A DNA stretch of 64,000 nt from CAZTGZ01 sp964613385 (GCA_964613385.1 CAZTGZ010000014.1:1-64000); one strand, 5' to 3'; counted from the stretch's first letter, positions 1 to 8,902 are shown. Translations and numbers: made by a program. The notes: generated by a model not told the origin, from the sequence alone.

Positions 1-364
1 CAGCGGTTAGAATATTGGCCACCATTTTCGCACCAATTGGCACGCGCGGCTTATCTTTTCTGTCTTGTCTTGCCAGACCAAAATAAGGGATAACGGCGGT
101 AACCATGTGCGCACTTGCCCGTTTGGCTGCATCAATAAACAGCAATGCCTCCATTAAATTATCAGATGGCGCATAGGTACTCTGAATAAAAAAGACATCA
201 CAACCGCGGATGGATTCATCGATGCTTGGCTGGAATTCCCCATCGCTGAACCGGCTAAGGGTCATTTCACTTAAAGGCTGTTGATAGGCTGCAGCAATTT
301 TCTCAGCCAGTGTTTTACTGGCAGATCCTGAGAATAACTTAACCTTGTTTATTAATGATGGCAT
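1..364 (-). CDS. prs: Ribose-phosphate pyrophosphokinase, N-terminal part (cut by window edge)
   Basis: Makes PRPP from ribose 5-phosphate and ATP for nucleotide, histidine and tryptophan synthesis; cytoplasmic. I translated the reverse strand from the ATG at 362-364. It gives the Prs N-terminus: MPSLINKVKLFSGSAS, then SRFSDGEFQPSIDESIRG (the FSDGE motif), the STYAPSDNLME segment, and YFGLARQDRKD, which carries the ATP-binding Arg-Gln-Asp. About 121 of the usual 310 or so residues are present; the rest lies left of base 1. The start is clear because the family begins 5-10 residues before the LFSG motif. A TAnnTTTG box lies 20 nt upstream. tRNA-Gln follows upstream on the same strand. Confidence 0.96.
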   Translation of the reverse strand, partial: MPSLINKVKLFSGSASKTLAEKIAAAYQQPLSEMTLSRFSDGEFQPSIDESIRGCDVFFIQSTYAPSDNLMEALLFIDAAKRASAHMVTAVIPYFGLARQDRKDKPRVPIGAKMVANILTA

Positions 365-383
365 AGCGTTTTACTTTCACCCC

Positions 384-391
384 CAAAATTA
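384..391 (-). promoter_or_regulatory. -7 promoter box of prs
   Basis: Reverse strand reads TAATTTTG, a full match to the Bacteroidota -7 consensus TAnnTTTG, 19 nt before the prs ATG. That predicts a 5' leader of about 15 nt. I see no clear -33 TTTG at the usual distance. Confidence 0.6.
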
Positions 392-434
392 GGGATTATC
401 ATAAACAATTCGGGATTAAGTCCCGTTAAAATCG

Positions 435-505
435 TTGCCCGAGAAGGATTCGAACCTCCACAAACTGAACCAAAATCAGTGGTCCTGCCATTAGACGATC
501 GGGCA
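435..505 (-). tRNA. tRNA-Gln (anticodon TTG)
   Basis: The reverse strand folds as a cloverleaf. The seven-base-pair acceptor stem is TGCCCGA with TCGGGCA. The anticodon stem ACTGA/TCAGT closes the loop TTTTGGT, giving anticodon TTG, which reads CAA for glutamine. The T arm has the GGTTCGAATCC core. No CCA is encoded after the discriminator base, as is common in this phylum. It lies between prs and a secreted-protein gene; 506-754 holds nothing else I can name. Confidence 0.95.
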
Positions 506-754
506 AAAAAGGAGCGCAAAAATAGTATAATGTTATTTTAATTGCAAACCAGTTCCTATAATCAAGGTGAATCTAGTGAAGTACATTTATGATTGGATGA
601 TTCTAAAACGACTTTGGTATTTTTGAATATAGAAAAAACCACAAATTAGGACATGCTTATATAAACAAAATTATCTCAGATATCATATAGTCTAGAAACG
701 AAACTATACAATCAGATAATTGGACTACGCATCCATATTAACTTCCAAGAATCC

Positions 755-1315
755 TTATATATAAGTAACCGCCTTGGCACAGATAAAAACACCTCCTTGG
801 TCCATTTGCACACCAGTTGAGGTCTTTGATCTTAATAAGCAACGGCCACAAGGTTTATTACATTCTACGTTGGCTTTGTTATTTGAAATAACTCCGACCG
901 GTTTGCATCGTTCCTCAGTCGGACAATTATAGGACAAACAGTAAAAAGTAAGTTCACTTCCTCCGGATGGAATGGATGGATTACTATGTAATTCTATATC
1001 TACCCAAAAAATGAATTGATCAGGTATCTGATCTTGTATCTCCAATTCCATCGTATCTATACCACCTGCGTCAAATGTTACATTATTTCCTATTACATAA
1101 ATTGTCACTTTGTCTTCTGGTTGAGCTAAACTTATTTGCTTACTAACCGTTGCGTTACCTAATGCATCAATTGATATAGTCAAGGTAATCGTTGAATCTT
1201 CTGTTTGATTAAGTGATTTGACGACGAAAATTTCATTTGGTCTGCCAAAAGCTGACGAACATACAAAACTTAATAATAATAGACTTAAAAAAGCAAAATT
1301 GTTAGTATGTTTCAT
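755..1315 (-). CDS. Small secreted protein of unknown function
   Basis: I do not recognise a family. From the ATG at 1313-1315 the protein is 186 residues. It starts with a clear Sec signal peptide (MKHTNNFAFLSLLLLSFVCS, cleavage after SSAFG). The rest is predicted to be beta-rich, with a cysteine cluster in the last third (FYCLSYNCPTEERCKP, VECNKPCGRCLL) that suggests disulphides in the periplasm or outside the cell. An in-frame ATG 39 nt upstream would add a non-signal extension, so I prefer the internal start. A TATATTTG box lies 20 nt before the chosen ATG, which supports it. No T9SS tail is visible. It sits alone between tRNA-Gln and a DUF4476 gene. Confidence 0.75.
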   Translation of the reverse strand: MKHTNNFAFLSLLLLSFVCSSAFGRPNEIFVVKSLNQTEDSTITLTISIDALGNATVSKQISLAQPEDKVTIYVIGNNVTFDAGGIDTMELEIQDQIPDQFIFWVDIELHSNPSIPSGGSELTFYCLSYNCPTEERCKPVGVISNNKANVECNKPCGRCLLRSKTSTGVQMDQGGVFICAKAVTYI

Positions 1316-1335
1316 GGTCTTATTCGAATATGTAT

Positions 1336-1363
1336 CAAATATACAAACAAACAAACAAACAAA
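1336..1363 (-). promoter_or_regulatory. Promoter with five TTTG repeats
   Basis: Reverse strand has TATATTTG (1336-1343), a full -7 box match, directly preceded by five perfect TTTG tetranucleotides (1344-1363, CAAA on the plus strand). TTTG is also the -33 consensus in this phylum. Loss or gain of a unit would therefore shift the -33/-7 spacing by 4 nt. Confidence 0.6.
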
Positions 1364-1410
1364 TGCGTAATGTCATTATTATGTCAGCATTGTCTGGTCT
1401 GGTTTGAAAG

Positions 1411-1443
1411 AAAAAAACCGGCCTTCCCTCGCGGAAAGACCGG
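1411..1443 (-). terminator. Intrinsic terminator of the DUF4476 gene
   Basis: On the reverse strand an 11-bp stem (CCGGTCTTTCC with GGGAAGGCCGG, two or three G-U pairs) closes a GCGA (GNRA) tetraloop and is followed at once by seven T. It starts 26 nt after the stop codon at 1469. This is a textbook Rho-independent terminator. Confidence 0.9.
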
Positions 1444-1468
1444 CTGTATTCAAAAAGCAAAGAACAGT

Positions 1469-2236
1469 TTATTTACCTATGAATCGCTGCAATTGGTGTA
1501 TGCTGCTGCTGAATGTAAAGCTCTCATTCACCAAAAAGTAGTTCTGAGGATCTCTACAAAATGCGTAGGCATTTTTTGCAAACTCCAATCGAGTGGATTC
1601 AAATGACATCAGTTTCATCAGATCTGCAACTTCGTCGGCATAGATGCCATTGTTGCGCACATACTGCATCGCAATCACCTGTTTGTCGCTGTCGAAAGCG
1701 GCTCGACTCACAGCCTGACGCAATGCTCCGAACTGGGCGGCATCGCGGCGTTGCATGTCATTGTTTCTTGGGTCAAAGCGACGGTCCGGGTTGCGATCCC
1801 GATTAAAATCACGGTTATCCGGATTGCGATCGTCGTACCAATCGCTGCCTCCCCCCTGACGCCGGTTATCCAATGGCACTCTGATCGGCTGTATGCTTTC
1901 AACCACCAACATTTGTCTCGGGTTAACTGATGCATACACCACAGATGATGCCGGAATACTTAAGCCTCCGTTGTAAATGACCCGTTTGTTAACGCCACGT
2001 CCGCCGCGGCCTTGATAATGAACGGTCTCAACAACTTTGAGACGGTGGTAACCAGGGAATAAACCCGGTACCTCAAGAAAATTGTCTGCCCAACGATACT
2101 GAACATCGTCCAACATCACAGTGAACTCTCCTCTTCCGGTCAGTTTCAGGTTCAAGACAGATTGGTTTTGCCTGAAATTGGCAGATGAGGTTCCGATACT
2201 AAGCAGTAAAACTAAAAGTGTAAATGTGTTTTTCAT
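1469..2236 (-). CDS. Secreted DUF4476 domain protein
   Basis: 255 residues from the ATG at 2234-2236: signal peptide (MKNTFTLLVLLLSIGTSSA), a beta-rich segment, an Arg/Asp/Asn-rich linker (roughly residues 120-165, with NPDNRDFNRDRNPDRRF), then a C-terminal helical domain (about 168-255). That domain matches DUF4476: repeats such as DSDKQVIAMQYVRNNGIYADEV followed by LMKLMSFESTRLEFAKNAY and a final FTFSSSIHQLQRFI. The function of DUF4476 is not established; it is common in secreted Bacteroidota proteins. A seven-codon longer start exists, but AGGAGG nine nt before the chosen ATG and the fit of the signal peptide decide it. A strong terminator follows, so it is probably monocistronic. Confidence 0.85.
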   Translation of the reverse strand: MKNTFTLLVLLLSIGTSSANFRQNQSVLNLKLTGRGEFTVMLDDVQYRWADNFLEVPGLFPGYHRLKVVETVHYQGRGGRGVNKRVIYNGGLSIPASSVVYASVNPRQMLVVESIQPIRVPLDNRRQGGGSDWYDDRNPDNRDFNRDRNPDRRFDPRNNDMQRRDAAQFGALRQAVSRAAFDSDKQVIAMQYVRNNGIYADEVADLMKLMSFESTRLEFAKNAYAFCRDPQNYFLVNESFTFSSSIHQLQRFIGK

Positions 2237-2245
2237 AATTTGGTT

Positions 2246-2251
2246 CCTCCT
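2246..2251 (-). promoter_or_regulatory. Perfect Shine-Dalgarno AGGAGG
   Basis: Reverse strand AGGAGG with nine nt to the ATG at 2234-2236. Most genes here have no such motif, in keeping with the weak use of Shine-Dalgarno pairing in Bacteroidota. It fixes the start of the DUF4476 gene. Confidence 0.7.
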
Positions 2252-2421
2252 GCCCATTCAATTTCAAGAAGAATTCCCTAAAACACAATTCATTACAACA
2301 TGTTGATTATTAGCTTTTTAATATTTGTTTAATGAAACAAAATCCGTTTTTGTGTACAGAATAACATACAGAGAAATATGGCATTTCTGACAAATAAGAT
2401 TTTGATGCTGCTTGAAGAGAA

Positions 2422-4266
2422 TTATTCGACCGTCACAGACTTTGCCAAATTCCTTGGTTGATCCACATTACAACCTCTCAATACAGCCATATGATAAGAG
2501 AGCAATTGAAGGGGAATGGTCGCCAACAATGGGGTTAATGCATCTTCGGTATCCGGAATTTCGATCACATGATCTGCCATTTCACGAACTTTTACATCTC
2601 CCTCGGTTACAATAGCTATGATAACACCTTTTCTGGCCTTTACTTCCTGAATATTGCTCACAACTTTGTCGTAACTGGTTCTTTTAGTGGCTATGACAAC
2701 AACGGGCATGTTTTCGTCAATCAAGGCAATGGGTCCATGTTTCATTTCTGCTGCAGGATATCCTTCGGCATGTATGTATGAAATCTCTTTCAGTTTAAGC
2801 GCTCCTTCCAATGCTACAGGGAAATTATACCCTCGACCCAGATAGAGAAAATTCTTCGCATCCTGATAGGCCTTAGCAATTTTTATCACCTGCTCAGAGC
2901 AAGTATCCAATAATTGTTGAACTTTAGATGGAATGCGTTCAAGTTCTGCAAGAATGTGTCTGAGCTCCTGCTTTTTAATGGCTCCCCTGATTTGAGCTAT
3001 TCCCAGTGACAATATGGTTAAAACTGCAACCTGAGCGGTGAAAGCTTTGGTGGATGCTACCCCGATTTCAGGGCCGGCATGTGTATAGGCTCCTGCATCT
3101 GTTAACCTTGGAATGGAAGAACCAACCACATTGCAAATCCCATAGATGGTAGCTCCTTTTTCTTTTGCCAATTCCAACGCAGCCAGGGTATCCGCAGTCT
3201 CTCCACTTTGAGAAATGGCAATCACCAGGTCATCTTCATAAATCAACGGATTTCTATATCTGAATTCACTGGCATATTCCACCTCTACCGGCAGTCTCGC
3301 GAATTCTTCAATCAGATATTCACCAACCAAGCCGGCATGCCATGAAGTCCCGCAGCCTACAATGATGATGCGATTTAAATTCCGAATTTTATCTTCATAC
3401 TCTTCCAGACTGCGCATGGAAAAAGTGAGCTGTTTTGAATCAAAACGACCTCTCAGACTGTCATGTATGCTCTTGGGTTGTTCATAAATCTCCTTGAGCA
3501 TAAAATGGTCGAAACCGCCTTTTTCCAACGCTTCCAGACTGATCTCGAGGGTTTGAATATAAGGAATCTTCTCAACGTTTTGAATCGTTTTGAGCTTCAA
3601 CTCACCATCTCGTATAACCGCGATTTCGCCATCATTTAAATAGGTAACATCTCTGGTATATGCCACAATCGGAGTTGCATCGCTGGCCATGTAAAACTCT
3701 CCCGGCCGAACACCTATGCCAACCACGAGCGGGCTTCCTTTTCTGGCTCCGATTAAAATATTCGGATCTCGTTTTGACAAAATTACGATGGCATATGCAC
3801 CGACAACCTCGTTCAATGCCAAACGAACCGCTTCAAATAGGTCCGTGTTGGTGTTCATCTGAATTTCCTCGATCAGGTGAATCAACACTTCTGTATCCGT
3901 ATCGCTCACGAATTCATGTCCTCTGGTAAGGAGCGTTTCCTTCAGGGTTCCGTAATTCTCTATGATACCATTATGTATGACGGCCAAATCGCCGCTTTGG
4001 CTAAGATGAGGATGTGCATTTACATCATTCGGAACTCCATGAGTTGCCCAACGCGTATGGCCAATCCCGGTATTTCCACTGAGATTCTTGCCGGCGCATA
4101 ATGACTCAAGTTCTGCTACTTTTCCCTGGGTTTTATAGATCCTGAGATCGTTATCCATCAGCGCAATCCCGGCACTATCATAGCCGCGATACTCGAGTCT
4201 TTTCAGTCCTTCTATTAAAAATGGATAGGCCTGATCAGGCCCAACATAGGCAACAATTCCACACAT
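2422..4266 (-). CDS. glmS: Glutamine--fructose-6-phosphate aminotransferase (isomerising)
   Basis: Makes glucosamine 6-phosphate from fructose 6-phosphate and glutamine, the first step to UDP-GlcNAc for peptidoglycan and lipid A; cytoplasmic. 614 residues, normal for the family. The start MCGIVAYVG leaves the catalytic Cys at position 1 after Met removal. The glutaminase domain (about 1-220) has GHTRWATHG. Two SIS sugar-isomerase domains follow (SQSGETADTLAALE near residue 355), and the protein ends in the conserved PRNLAKSVTVE, where the Lys forms the substrate Schiff base. It lies 55 bp after metK on the same strand. I see no glmS ribozyme, which would be foreign to this phylum. It has its own -7 box. 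Confidence 0.98.
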   Translation of the reverse strand: MCGIVAYVGPDQAYPFLIEGLKRLEYRGYDSAGIALMDNDLRIYKTQGKVAELESLCAGKNLSGNTGIGHTRWATHGVPNDVNAHPHLSQSGDLAVIHNGIIENYGTLKETLLTRGHEFVSDTDTEVLIHLIEEIQMNTNTDLFEAVRLALNEVVGAYAIVILSKRDPNILIGARKGSPLVVGIGVRPGEFYMASDATPIVAYTRDVTYLNDGEIAVIRDGELKLKTIQNVEKIPYIQTLEISLEALEKGGFDHFMLKEIYEQPKSIHDSLRGRFDSKQLTFSMRSLEEYEDKIRNLNRIIIVGCGTSWHAGLVGEYLIEEFARLPVEVEYASEFRYRNPLIYEDDLVIAISQSGETADTLAALELAKEKGATIYGICNVVGSSIPRLTDAGAYTHAGPEIGVASTKAFTAQVAVLTILSLGIAQIRGAIKKQELRHILAELERIPSKVQQLLDTCSEQVIKIAKAYQDAKNFLYLGRGYNFPVALEGALKLKEISYIHAEGYPAAEMKHGPIALIDENMPVVVIATKRTSYDKVVSNIQEVKARKGVIIAIVTEGDVKVREMADHVIEIPDTEDALTPLLATIPLQLLSYHMAVLRGCNVDQPRNLAKSVTVE

Positions 4267-4284
4267 ATCTTGAAAAAATTACCT

Positions 4285-4292
4285 CAAAAATA
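4285..4292 (-). promoter_or_regulatory. -7 promoter box of glmS
   Basis: Reverse strand TATTTTTG matches TAnnTTTG, 18 nt before the glmS ATG, inside the 55-bp gap after metK. It suggests glmS can be transcribed separately from metK. Confidence 0.55.
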
Positions 4293-4321
4293 CCGCTTAT
4301 TCTGCGATAATCAGGGCAATA

Positions 4322-5617
4322 TTATTTGATTTTAAAAGCCTTTTTAACAGCTTCTACATAGTTCAGTTCTTCCCAGGGGAATAACTTTACTTTTAGTTTC
4401 TTCTGATTGCCTGACCCATCTGTATACACTTTCTCTACTACTCTGCACTCTCTGCCCATATGACCATAGGCCGCAGTTTCCAGATAAATGGGTGTGCGTA
4501 AATTAAATCTCTGCTCAATGGCGTATGGTCTCATGTCGAAAATGCCTTTCAATTTCTCGGCAATTTCGCCATCATTCATTTTGAGTTTAGAGGTACCATA
4601 GGTATTCACATATAAACCTACAGGTTCTGCAACACCAATGGCATAAGCCACCTGAACCAAAGCTTCGTCACAAACTCCGGCAGCTACCAGGTTTTTGGCA
4701 ATATGACGAGTAGCATACGCTGCTGATCGGTCCACTTTACTCGGATCTTTGCCCGAAAATGCACCCCCACCATGTGCGCCTTTTCCTCCGTACGTGTCTA
4801 CAATAATTTTTCTTCCCGTAAGTCCGGTATCTCCATGTGGTCCACCAATTACAAATTTTCCTGTAGGATTGATGAAATACTTAATGTCCTCACCGAACAA
4901 AGCCCGGATATTTTTCTTCTTGATATGCTTCAAAACTCTGGGAATCAATATTTCCCTGATATCATTGGCTATGGTTTCGAGCATTTTCTTCTCCGCTTTC
5001 TCTACATCCTTTTTTGAGGAGGTTTTAGGCATTTCGAATTCATCATGCTGAGTAGAAATAACGATGGCCTCGATTCTAACCGGCTCGTTTTTATCGTTGT
5101 ATTCAATGGTAACCTGTGACTTGGAATCCGGTCTCAGATACTTCATTTTCTTTCCTTCCTTGCGGATTGCAGCCAATTCTTCCAACAATAAATGTGACAG
5201 ATATAAAGGCAATGGCATATAGCTGTCGGTCTCATGGTTGGCATATCCAAACATCATACCCTGATCTCCGGCTCCCTGGCTCATTGGGTCCTTTCTTTCT
5301 ACACCTCTGTTAATATCTGCACTCTGTTCGTGAATGGCACTTAAAATACCGCATGAATTTGCCTCGAACATGTATTCACTGCGCGTATAGCCAATTTGTC
5401 TGATTACATCTCTTGCGATTTTCTGTACATCGAGATATGTGTTGGATTTAACCTCTCCGGCCAAAACAACCTGACCCGTGGTAACCAAGGTCTCACAGGC
5501 TACTTTTGAACTTGGATCGAATGCCAGAAAATGGTCAATCAATGCGTCAGAAATTTGATCGGCAACTTTATCCGGATGTCCTTCTGAAACTGATTCTGAG
5601 GTGAAAAAATATGACAT
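4322..5617 (-). CDS. metK: S-adenosylmethionine synthetase
   Basis: Makes SAM from methionine and ATP in the cytoplasm. 431 residues. Visible hallmarks: FTSESVSEGHPDKVADQISD at the N-terminus (Mg/ATP site), GAGDQGMMFGYA near 117, GGPHGDTGLTGRKIIVDTYG, and GGGAFSGKDPSKVDRSAAY (the phosphate-binding loop). It is longer than the E. coli enzyme (384 residues) because of a Lys-rich insert around residues 190-230 (TSSKKDVEKAEKKML). I know such inserts from Bacteroidota MetK and do not read it as damage. No SAM riboswitch is visible in the short leader. The promoter box lies 24 nt upstream. Confidence 0.98.
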   Translation of the reverse strand: MSYFFTSESVSEGHPDKVADQISDALIDHFLAFDPSSKVACETLVTTGQVVLAGEVKSNTYLDVQKIARDVIRQIGYTRSEYMFEANSCGILSAIHEQSADINRGVERKDPMSQGAGDQGMMFGYANHETDSYMPLPLYLSHLLLEELAAIRKEGKKMKYLRPDSKSQVTIEYNDKNEPVRIEAIVISTQHDEFEMPKTSSKKDVEKAEKKMLETIANDIREILIPRVLKHIKKKNIRALFGEDIKYFINPTGKFVIGGPHGDTGLTGRKIIVDTYGGKGAHGGGAFSGKDPSKVDRSAAYATRHIAKNLVAAGVCDEALVQVAYAIGVAEPVGLYVNTYGTSKLKMNDGEIAEKLKGIFDMRPYAIEQRFNLRTPIYLETAAYGHMGRECRVVEKVYTDGSGNQKKLKVKLFPWEELNYVEAVKKAFKIK

Positions 5618-5641
5618 GAATTGATTTTTTTAAACAGAGCG

Positions 5642-5649
5642 CAAAACTA
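5642..5649 (-). promoter_or_regulatory. -7 promoter box of metK
   Basis: Reverse strand TAGTTTTG, a full TAnnTTTG match, 24 nt before the metK ATG. The same octamer stands in front of lysS. Confidence 0.6.
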
Positions 5650-5689
5650 ATGAATCCTTCATAAAAAACACCTATTACCTCTACCTTTC

Positions 5690-7189
5690 CTAATGTCCTT
5701 TTACATACAGAAATTTTCGTCTTAGTATGACTTCGTTTTCGTGACACCATTCGACTATGTATACGCCCTGAGGCCAGGAGCGCACATCTATAGTATGCAA
5801 TCCATCAACCAACAACTGCTTCATAATCGAGGAGCCCACTGAATTTCTCACTTCCAGATATCCCCTGGTTTCCGAGGATTCTATCTGAAGATATTCCTGG
5901 TTCAAAATTCTGATATCCATAGCAGGTTTTTCTGTTTCCTCACCAACAAAAATTTGCAAGGGGACCTCAGTTCCATTAAAATCAGTCTGACTCAATAAAA
6001 ATGTGCGTTCCATGCCTTTATGGGAGATGATATTTACTTCATATTCAACTAATTCCTGACTGTTTCCTCTTCCGGGAATTTGTGCCAGGAGTTCACGTTG
6101 ACTTAAACCTACCTGGTATATACTGAAATGGCTGTTATCCGTTTCAGATGCCGTTGTCCAACGCACCTTGTATATGTTCTGTTGAACAGGTTGACATTGC
6201 AAATGAACCAATTGAACGGGCAAAGCAGTTGGAATCACAAACCCGGTCAAGGTGGAAGTCAGCGTACTGCTGATTCCGGTTTGGGAGATGCTTCCACCAG
6301 TATCCGTGAATCCAACAGCTACATCTTCTGCCAGAACTGTAAATATAAATCCGCCAATTGAATCGGAATTCTGCAAACCGGCATCGGAATTAGGGTAAAC
6401 CGTTTTATCATCGTTTGGCCCTGAAGTACCATTTACCGGTTTACATCTGTTGCCAAAGCCGACAGTAGATCCCGATTGTGCGGCATAAGTGCCTGAACCA
6501 GTCCATCTCCACGGTGATGTATTCAATTTAAATGAAGTATCTGTCAGGTTGCCACCCGGACAAACAGAATCTATACGATCATTGGAAACACTATCATAAT
6601 ACCCGGTATAGATGGCAGGAGCATATACCGCTCCATCTCTTTTTAAGAACTGAATGCACGTTGATTCAAATACGGAGCCTGCAGAATTTCCGCTGCTATA
6701 AACCACCTGAAAGTTTGAAGCCGTCAGTTTCACATGAGGGGCAAATTCAACCTTTATCTGATAGCCTCTCACGTCGCCGGTAGAAGACTGTGTAGCCCCG
6801 GAAGTATTGAATGGAATCGTTCCGCGGATACCATTGCTCTGCCGGGTTAAATCGTGTGTGACTCCGTCGAAAGAATCAATCACTCTGCCCCCGTACACAT
6901 CAAAAGTCGGGATGATCTCGATTTGCATAGAAAAATCGGTAAGTCCGCCGGGAGTTGAGCATTGAATTACTTTTGTGCTATCATCCGTCCAGACATCAAA
7001 AGCCGCATTTCGCAGGTGTTCTCCAGGAACTGCACGTACGATATCTCCACCCGAATAGGTTGAAAATGAAATCGTTCCTGAGGAACTTCCAAAGCTCACG
7101 CTACATTGCGCATAGCCAAAGTAAAATACAAATATCCCTAATAATAACAGCAGACATTTGACATAAAGAAGATAAGCCGGGGTTTTCAT
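5690..7189 (-). CDS. Secreted protein with T9SS-type C-terminal domain
   Basis: 499 residues. A signal peptide with a long hydrophobic core ends at YFGYAQ. A beta-rich region of unknown function follows (about 28-310), rich in Gly, Ser and Thr with paired Cys. Next comes the segment ALPVQLVHLQ...VRWTTASETDNSHFSIYQV, which typically precedes T9SS tails in this phylum. The last 75 residues (IRILNQEYLQIE...GYLEVRNSVGS...GVYIVEWCHENEVILRRKF) look like a type A sorting domain. The usual YPNP motif is missing, so the tail is divergent. Likely surface-exposed or released. It lies between lysS and metK on the same strand with 89 bp and 72 bp gaps, and I see no functional link to them. Confidence 0.8.
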   Translation of the reverse strand: MKTPAYLLYVKCLLLLLGIFVFYFGYAQCSVSFGSSSGTISFSTYSGGDIVRAVPGEHLRNAAFDVWTDDSTKVIQCSTPGGLTDFSMQIEIIPTFDVYGGRVIDSFDGVTHDLTRQSNGIRGTIPFNTSGATQSSTGDVRGYQIKVEFAPHVKLTASNFQVVYSSGNSAGSVFESTCIQFLKRDGAVYAPAIYTGYYDSVSNDRIDSVCPGGNLTDTSFKLNTSPWRWTGSGTYAAQSGSTVGFGNRCKPVNGTSGPNDDKTVYPNSDAGLQNSDSIGGFIFTVLAEDVAVGFTDTGGSISQTGISSTLTSTLTGFVIPTALPVQLVHLQCQPVQQNIYKVRWTTASETDNSHFSIYQVGLSQRELLAQIPGRGNSQELVEYEVNIISHKGMERTFLLSQTDFNGTEVPLQIFVGEETEKPAMDIRILNQEYLQIESSETRGYLEVRNSVGSSIMKQLLVDGLHTIDVRSWPQGVYIVEWCHENEVILRRKFLYVKGH

Positions 7190-7278
7190 AGTGAGGTAAA
7201 ATTCTCACTCGCGTTCCCGACAAAAAAATCAAATCGTTAAAGCTTGTAATAATATAGGATATAGCCGTTTGGAAGTAT

Positions 7279-8787
7279 TTAATCCTGTTTTTCAGGTCGC
7301 ATTTGCGGAAAGAACAGCACTTCCTGGATGGTGGTATTATTGGTCAATAACATGACCAAACGATCAATGCCGATGCCAATTCCCGCAGTGGGAGGCATAC
7401 CATATTCCAGGGCGCGAAGGAAATCCTGATCAAGGTACATTGCTTCGTGATCGCCCCGTTCGAGCAATTTCATTTGTTCTTCAAATCGCTCGCGCTGATC
7501 GATAGGATCATTCAATTCGCTGTAACAGTTTGCAACTTCTTTACCATTGATAATGAGTTCGAAACGCTCTGTGAGCTCAGGATTATTTCTATGCCTTTTG
7601 GTAAGCGGGCTCATTTCGATGGGATAATCCATGATAAATACCGGTTGTATGAGTTTGCCTTCACATTTTTCACCAAATATTTCATCAATCAATTTAGCCC
7701 TACCCATGCTGGCATCGGTTTCAATATGCCATTCTTTACACAACTTTCGCAATTCGTCCTCTGACATACTGCTCACATCTATACCTGTATATTTCTCAAT
7801 TGCGCCATAGAGGGAAAGTCTTTCGAAAGGTTTGCCAAAATCGATAAGTTGATCACCAAATTGAATTTCAGTGCTTCCGCAAACATCCTGACAAACTTTT
7901 CGAAGCATTTGTTCCGTATAGTCCATCATCCAATAATAATCCTTATAGGCAACGTACAATTCCATTTGAGTGAACTCAGGATTATGCGTGCGGTCCATCC
8001 CTTCGTTCCTGAAATCTTTGGCAAATTCAAAAACACCTTCAAATCCACCTACGATCAATCGTTTCAGATATAATTCGTTGGCCACTCTCAGGTATAAGGG
8101 CATATCCAGTGCATTGTGATGCGTGATAAAAGGTCGGGCTGCGGCTCCTCCGGGGATGGCCTGCAAAACCGGTGTTTCTACTTCCAGAAATCCGCTGTTA
8201 TTCAGAAAATCGCGCATGCTTTGAATTGCTTTGCTGCGCTTAATAAAAGTTTCTCTAACATGAGGATTAACAATTAAATCTACATACCTCATGCGGTGTC
8301 TGAGTTCCGGATCTCCAAAGGCATCATATACCTTACCGTCAACCTCTTTTGGCATAGGTAAAGGATTCAACGACTTGGATAGAACCTTCATGGACGTAAC
8401 ATGTAAGGTTGTTTCGCCCACCTGAGTCGTAAATACAAAACCCTCTAATCCAAGGATATCTCCAATGTCGAGATACTTCTTAAATACTTCATTGTATAGG
8501 GTTTTATCTTCACCGGTACAAATATCATCCCGGCTGATATACACCTGCATTTTCCCGGTATGATCCTGTATTTCTGCAAATGACGCCTTACCCATAATCC
8601 GGCGACGCATTAAACGCCCGGCAAGGCTGACGTGCTTGTAATTCAGCTTGTCTTCGGGGTAATGTTTCAAAATATCCGCAATCGTTACATTTACTTCGAA
8701 AGTTGGTGCAGGATACGGGTCAATTCCCAGATTTCTCAAAGCCTCCAGAGAGGCTCTTCTCTGTAATTGAAGTTCATTCAATTCCAT
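7279..8787 (-). CDS. lysS: Lysine--tRNA ligase, class II
   Basis: Charges tRNA-Lys; cytoplasmic homodimer. From the ATG at 8785-8787 (MELNELQLQRRASLEALR) it has 502 residues, the normal length. An OB-fold anticodon-binding domain (about 50-160) is followed by the class II catalytic core. Motif 2 is FRNEGMDRTHNPEFTQMELY. Motif 3 is GIGIGIDRLVMLLT near the C-terminus. The usual ending LFFPQMRPE is present. A start ten codons upstream (8817) is possible, but its extra residues are not family-like. A -7 box lies at 8857-8864, back to back with the promoter of the divergent SBBP gene. Confidence 0.97.
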   Translation of the reverse strand: MELNELQLQRRASLEALRNLGIDPYPAPTFEVNVTIADILKHYPEDKLNYKHVSLAGRLMRRRIMGKASFAEIQDHTGKMQVYISRDDICTGEDKTLYNEVFKKYLDIGDILGLEGFVFTTQVGETTLHVTSMKVLSKSLNPLPMPKEVDGKVYDAFGDPELRHRMRYVDLIVNPHVRETFIKRSKAIQSMRDFLNNSGFLEVETPVLQAIPGGAAARPFITHHNALDMPLYLRVANELYLKRLIVGGFEGVFEFAKDFRNEGMDRTHNPEFTQMELYVAYKDYYWMMDYTEQMLRKVCQDVCGSTEIQFGDQLIDFGKPFERLSLYGAIEKYTGIDVSSMSEDELRKLCKEWHIETDASMGRAKLIDEIFGEKCEGKLIQPVFIMDYPIEMSPLTKRHRNNPELTERFELIINGKEVANCYSELNDPIDQRERFEEQMKLLERGDHEAMYLDQDFLRALEYGMPPTAGIGIGIDRLVMLLTNNTTIQEVLFFPQMRPEKQD

Positions 8788-8856
8788 GATATTAAAATTT
8801 TCGCGAATATACATCAATTCGATGCATCACATCCGGGTCATAATGCATCTCATATG

Positions 8857-8864
8857 CAAAACTA
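8857..8864 (-). promoter_or_regulatory. -7 promoter box of lysS
   Basis: Reverse strand TAGTTTTG, identical to the metK box. With the start at 8787 the leader is about 65 nt. It lies only 15 bp from the divergent box of the SBBP gene. Confidence 0.5.
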
Positions 8865-8879
8865 CAAGGGGCAATTTGT

Positions 8880-8887
8880 TATCTTTG
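8880..8887 (+). promoter_or_regulatory. -7 promoter box of the SBBP protein gene
   Basis: TATCTTTG, a full TAnnTTTG match, 15 nt before the ATG at 8903. It forms a compact divergent promoter pair with the lysS box at 8857-8864. Confidence 0.6.
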
Positions 8888-8902
8888 TAAACCTCAGCGC
8901 GC

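Noticed and set aside
5618..5690. SAM riboswitch before metK
   Set aside because: The leader is only about 20 nt after the promoter box and shows no riboswitch core.
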